Below are positions 61,290 to 64,000 of a stretch of DNA of 64,000 nt, piece after piece. The notes under the pieces are model-generated. The model did no database searches, was not told the DNA's origin, and was given only the letters and a program-made list of their open reading frames with translations. The first letter of the stretch is position 1. Each line of letters begins with the position of its first letter. The position numbers and the translations under genes are program-made. This stretch comes from an uncultured Lachnospira sp. Lineage in GTDB: Bacteria; Bacillota; Clostridia; Lachnospirales; Lachnospiraceae. The stretch spans positions 25,467-89,466 of the forward strand of contig CAJUKN010000015.1 in the NCBI GenBank assembly GCA_910587485.1. Reading direction: 5' to 3'.

Positions 61290-61768
61290 GGCTTTATCCA
61301 ATCTGACCATCCTGGTCCATCTGGGTCTGCATGAGTTGTTGACTGTTCCTCATGCGTTGAATTGGTTTCTGTAGCTTCTGTGGTATTTGTAACTCTCGTT
61401 GGTTCTGTCTTTTCTGTGTAGTTTTCTCCATCTGTATTAACATTTCCAGGCAAATTAAGTAAATCGTTAAAATCTATCACTGGTACATCATAAGTAGCAT
61501 TTGTATTACCACCTTGACCATCTGTTTTTGTATCCATTGTGTTATCCGTTTGATTCTCTGTCTTATTGTTATCTGTTTTGTTATTATCTTGTGATGTTGG
61601 TGAAGCATTATTATTTGTCTGAAGTGACGACTGTAAAGTTGTCTCTCTTGTTTCTGTTTCATTTGCATAACTTTGCCTTTTTGATACTATTAATACAATA
61701 ATAACAATAGCTATAATAGCAAAAGCTGCTCCACCTATAATATATTTTTTATATGCTTCCCACTTCAT
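61286..61768 (-). CDS. Membrane-anchored low-complexity protein with DPDGPGWSDWI tail
   Basis: 160 residues: MKWEAYKKYIIGGAAFAIIA then a single membrane helix, followed by an outward-facing Asn/Thr/Asp-rich segment (TDNNKTENQTDNTMDTKTDG) and a small ordered-looking stretch VPVIDFNDLLNLPGN. A Thr-rich linker leads to ADPDGPGWSDWIKP. It has no enzymatic motif. GGGAAATTTT precedes ATG at 61768. The same C-terminal motif in the overlapping downstream gene suggests a shared function for the tail, perhaps sorting, processing or partner binding. Unknown family. Confidence 0.7.
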   Translation of the reverse strand: MKWEAYKKYIIGGAAFAIIAIVIIVLIVSKRQSYANETETRETTLQSSLQTNNNASPTSQDNNKTDNNKTENQTDNTMDTKTDGQGGNTNATYDVPVIDFNDLLNLPGNVNTDGENYTEKTEPTRVTNTTEATETNSTHEEQSTTHADPDGPGWSDWIKP

Positions 61769-61791
61769 AAAATTTCCCTTTATAATATAAT

Positions 61792-61824
61792 AGAAGCTGC
61801 TTTGCAATATGCAGAGCAGCTTCT
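61792..61824. repeat. Perfect 10-bp hairpin between small-peptide gene and tail-protein gene
   Basis: AGAAGCTGCT and AGCAGCTTCT pair around a 13-base loop. T-runs are weak on the minus strand. It may be an attenuator or mRNA-processing site setting different levels of the flanking genes. Confidence 0.55.
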
Positions 61825-61865
61825 ACTTTTCATATTACGTTGCTGTTATTAATCCAACATGTTTA

Positions 61866-61985
61866 TTACAGAGTATTGGCACCTAGCAAATCATCATAAT
61901 TGACTTCATCTACACTTGCCATAACATCTGTGTCCATGCTAAACTTTACAATATCCATCTGTGGAACTTCATATTCTTTTTTCAT
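61866..61985 (-). CDS. 39-aa acidic peptide of the KKEYxxPxM type
   Basis: A complete small gene: AAGGAAAGG upstream of ATG and 39 codons beginning MKKEYEVPQMDIVKFSMDTD and ending VNYDDLLGANTL. The N-terminal pattern KKEY.VP.MDIVKF is shared with many small peptides of unknown function that I recall from gut Clostridia and Bacteroidetes. It lies 25 bases after the secreted protein stop and before the two tail proteins. It may be a peptide precursor, though no modifying enzyme is in the window. Confidence 0.65.
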   Translation of the reverse strand: MKKEYEVPQMDIVKFSMDTDVMASVDEVNYDDLLGANTL

Positions 61986-62010
61986 TGTATTCAATCCTTT
62001 CCTTAATATG

Positions 62011-63702
62011 TTATTGTCCATTGACAATTTTTTGTGCAGTATTATAAGTTATTGTTATCTGTTCACCATAATATGTATTGTCACCAATTGTAACATATGG
62101 TCTTGCAACGATTTCTGTATCCAAATTATCATCTGGAATATTAATAAGTGCTGCGGCATACTCTAATGAACTCTCATCTTGTGTAATATATGTTGTACGT
62201 ACAACATTAATACATGTCTTCTGCACGTCTTTCAATGTCATTGTAGCATCATTTACTACAGATTTCAACCCTATTAATGTACCACTTGTAGAATTTTCTC
62301 CAGTTTTGTTCAAATTTAACATTCCACCAAAGCGAATACCATTACCCCATTCTGCTGTTTCCTGACGAACAGAAGCACCAAGTGTTGATACTGCTGGATT
62401 CGTTGCATCTGGAGTTACTTCAATTTTTTTAAGGTATAAGTTATCATTATCTGTTCCAACTGATAATTCTACATAAGTTGCATTTTCATAATTAAAAGAA
62501 ATCGAACCATTATTTGTGCCATCTCCGGTTGCTGTACCAAGTGTTGTATTGCCATTAGGCGCTCCGCCAAATGTGCATTTTACGGTTCCCCAACCAGATA
62601 CTGGAATTTTTACTTTTGTTCCCTTATTAATTTGAATACGTCCAACACCTTGACTATCTTGATTTGTTGCAAATTTAGCGCTAGTAGCTGTATTAGATAC
62701 ATCAATAAGAAGTCCTTTATAAAGAATCTCCTCAGAACTACCTTGATAACTACATGATGACCAATCAGCTATGGTAGAAAAATCCCATATATTTGTTATA
62801 TCTTTATATGGAACTGTAAAATCCGCATCTATTTTATCTGCATCGTCTAATGTAAATGAAATTTGAGCTAACGCAGCACTATCAACCAGCTTCTTTGCTT
62901 TTGCAAGAGCAGGAGACTCTATTGAAACATTATATACTGCTCCGCCTCCAACCATATCACTTGCTGTATAACTATATGTATTATTGCCATTTGGAGTTAA
63001 ATTTACTGTTGCAGCACTTGCTCCTGCTGTTTTACTTGACAAAGACACTGTGCCATCTGTCAAATCAACTTCAGAAGTAATTGTTCCAGATAAAGTATAC
63101 TTTGGCTTTTCTGTTATTGTTTTTACATATGTATCTACAATAGTTGTTGCATCTTCTTGTGTATCATACTCTGTCACTTTAATTTGATATAACACAGCTT
63201 CATTTTTAGTTGATTCATCTCTTGCTATAGTATAAGTTCCAGCTTCACATACTACTGGTAAGATAAAATGTTCTGAATCAACGACTGTTGCTGAATCATA
63301 AGTTTGTGTAGGTCCTATTCTTAAATCTGGATATTGTGTTGTTAATTCTTGAGCCAATATTTCAGTACCTTTTTTTACAACATAATAGCATGGCTTATTG
63401 CTATATCTTAACAACATATTAAATTCTACAACTGCATATTTATCTGCTGGTACTGTAAAATCAAAAGTTTGATTACCAGTTTTATAACCTCCACTAGTAA
63501 AATTTGTTGCCTTTGCACCTGGGTTAGTAGCCAATGCACCAGCACCATTTTCATTTAAAGTAAAATAAGAATCTTTTTTTGACACATTATACACATATGT
63601 TCCTGTTGCCGCTGCTTTTACCACACTTCCCAATTGTGGCATCAATACAGCAATCATAGCTAATACCAATACCACAGCACCAGCCTTTTTTAATAATTTC
63701 AT
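62011..63702 (-). CDS. Large secreted protein, probable glycan-binding
   Basis: 563 residues. The signal peptide is MKLLKKAGAVVLVLAMIAVL..., cut after VVKAA. There are three or four beta-rich modules: 35-190 (FTVPADKYAVVEFNMLLRYS...), a carboxypeptidase-regulatory/Ig-like module (YTLSGTITSEVDLTDGTVSL), and a lyase-associated module with IWDFSTIADWSS and RIQINKGTKVKIPVSGWGTV. The C-terminal module has WGNGIRFGGMLNLN and ARPYVTIGDNTYYGE, a form common in Lachnospiraceae secreted proteins. No catalytic motif is visible. GAAAGGGGCGATTT fixes ATG. It is the first gene of the minus-strand secreted block. Confidence 0.75.
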   Translation of the reverse strand: MKLLKKAGAVVLVLAMIAVLMPQLGSVVKAAATGTYVYNVSKKDSYFTLNENGAGALATNPGAKATNFTSGGYKTGNQTFDFTVPADKYAVVEFNMLLRYSNKPCYYVVKKGTEILAQELTTQYPDLRIGPTQTYDSATVVDSEHFILPVVCEAGTYTIARDESTKNEAVLYQIKVTEYDTQEDATTIVDTYVKTITEKPKYTLSGTITSEVDLTDGTVSLSSKTAGASAATVNLTPNGNNTYSYTASDMVGGGAVYNVSIESPALAKAKKLVDSAALAQISFTLDDADKIDADFTVPYKDITNIWDFSTIADWSSCSYQGSSEEILYKGLLIDVSNTATSAKFATNQDSQGVGRIQINKGTKVKIPVSGWGTVKCTFGGAPNGNTTLGTATGDGTNNGSISFNYENATYVELSVGTDNDNLYLKKIEVTPDATNPAVSTLGASVRQETAEWGNGIRFGGMLNLNKTGENSTSGTLIGLKSVVNDATMTLKDVQKTCINVVRTTYITQDESSLEYAAALINIPDDNLDTEIVARPYVTIGDNTYYGEQITITYNTAQKIVNGQ

Positions 63703-63953
63703 AAAATAAATCGCCCCTTTCTTGTGTCTTATTAACCAAAAACAATAACAAAATACAAAAATAATTATCTTTTATTATTTATACAAAGACACCATTTTTT
63801 GTATTTTACCCCCCCCTTAAAGGTTCGTCAATATCAACTATAAACTGTTCTAAAATTAATACAATTCAGAATTAATTTCTTTTCTTTTTCTATTTTATGT
63901 AAATTTATCAATGCTAATAAAATGCTAATTTTGTTACTTTTGCACAATCAGGA

Positions 63954-64000
63954 CCACCAGCTTAGCTGGTGGTTTGCTCTGCGGCTATAAGCCTGTGATA
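63954..64000. mobile_element. Probable end of an IS200/IS605-type element (cut by window edge)
   Basis: CCACCAGC-TTA-GCTGGTGG (63954-63972) is a perfect 8-bp hairpin followed by TTTGCTCTGCGGC and a small GGC-TATAA-GCC hairpin. This resembles the subterminal hairpins of IS200/IS605 elements in Clostridia. The transposase would lie beyond 64000. The rest of 63703-63953 holds the promoter region of the secreted protein and AT-rich filler. Confidence 0.5.

Noticed and set aside
1..64000. tRNA, rRNA or CRISPR arrays
   Set aside because: No cloverleaf with a CCA-type end, no rRNA-like tract and no regularly spaced direct repeats were seen on reading; a tRNAscan or CRISPR search would be the firm test.

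Overview
The window is AT-rich DNA with Gram-positive style AGGAGG/GGAGG ribosome sites and occasional GTG/TTG starts. Gene content suggests an obligately anaerobic, pectin-using gut Clostridium relative in the Lachnospiraceae; a Lachnospira/Eubacterium eligens-like organism would fit. The evidence is secreted PL1 pectate lyases with dockerins, a GH43, PTS EI/HPr, an ECF S-component, SNF-type transporter and PocR-type sensor kinase. The genus is an inference; there is no rRNA here to settle it.

Layout. 1-8 kb: two overlapping GNAT acetyltransferases, a structured intergenic element, a secreted papain-fold protease with a small membrane partner, an SDR reductase, a serine hydrolase, a CgeB-like glycosyltransferase and another GNAT. 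8-17.3 kb: a Dus enzyme, a heterodimeric ABC exporter, an ECF S-component behind a long folded leader, a MATE/TetR divergent pair and a DHH phosphoesterase. 17.5-26.3 kb: a MATE protein fused to a cytidylate-kinase-like domain, then a signalling cluster (SNF transporter, DUF308, REC-REC protein, PocR hybrid kinase, unknown protein). 26.3-31.6 kb: Ddl, a membrane-anchored MurF-like ligase, an alpha/beta hydrolase and a third MATE. 31.9-34.1 kb: an RNA-repair neighbourhood (rtcB, a 41-aa gene, kptA). 34-45 kb: housekeeping and metabolism (acetyltransferase, S41 protease, enolase, GH43, ptsI, ptsH, ABC exporter), including a broken Uma2 gene. 45-49 kb: Cu/Zn SOD and a YtrA-like GntR/double-ABC operon whose promoter lies inside a large palindrome.

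49-53.8 kb is accessory DNA: small immunity-like or unknown proteins around a wrecked restriction-modification system. It has an MvaI/BcnI-type nuclease remnant and a methyltransferase split by an IS200 element. 53.9-63.7 kb is a secreted pectin-related block on the minus strand: a secreted glycan-binding-like protein, a 39-aa peptide, two overlapping genes whose products share a C-terminal DPDGPGWSDWI tail, two dockerin pectate lyases and an anchored SGNH hydrolase. The last bases look like the hairpin end of another IS200/IS605 element.

Leads most worth checking: the shared-tail pair with the 39-aa peptide; the folded leaders of the ECF gene and of the MATE-kinase fusion; the structured element at 0.85-1.15 kb; the small gene between kptA and rtcB; three cases where a strong ribosome site points to an ATA or ATT start; and a dispersed intergenic repeat family.
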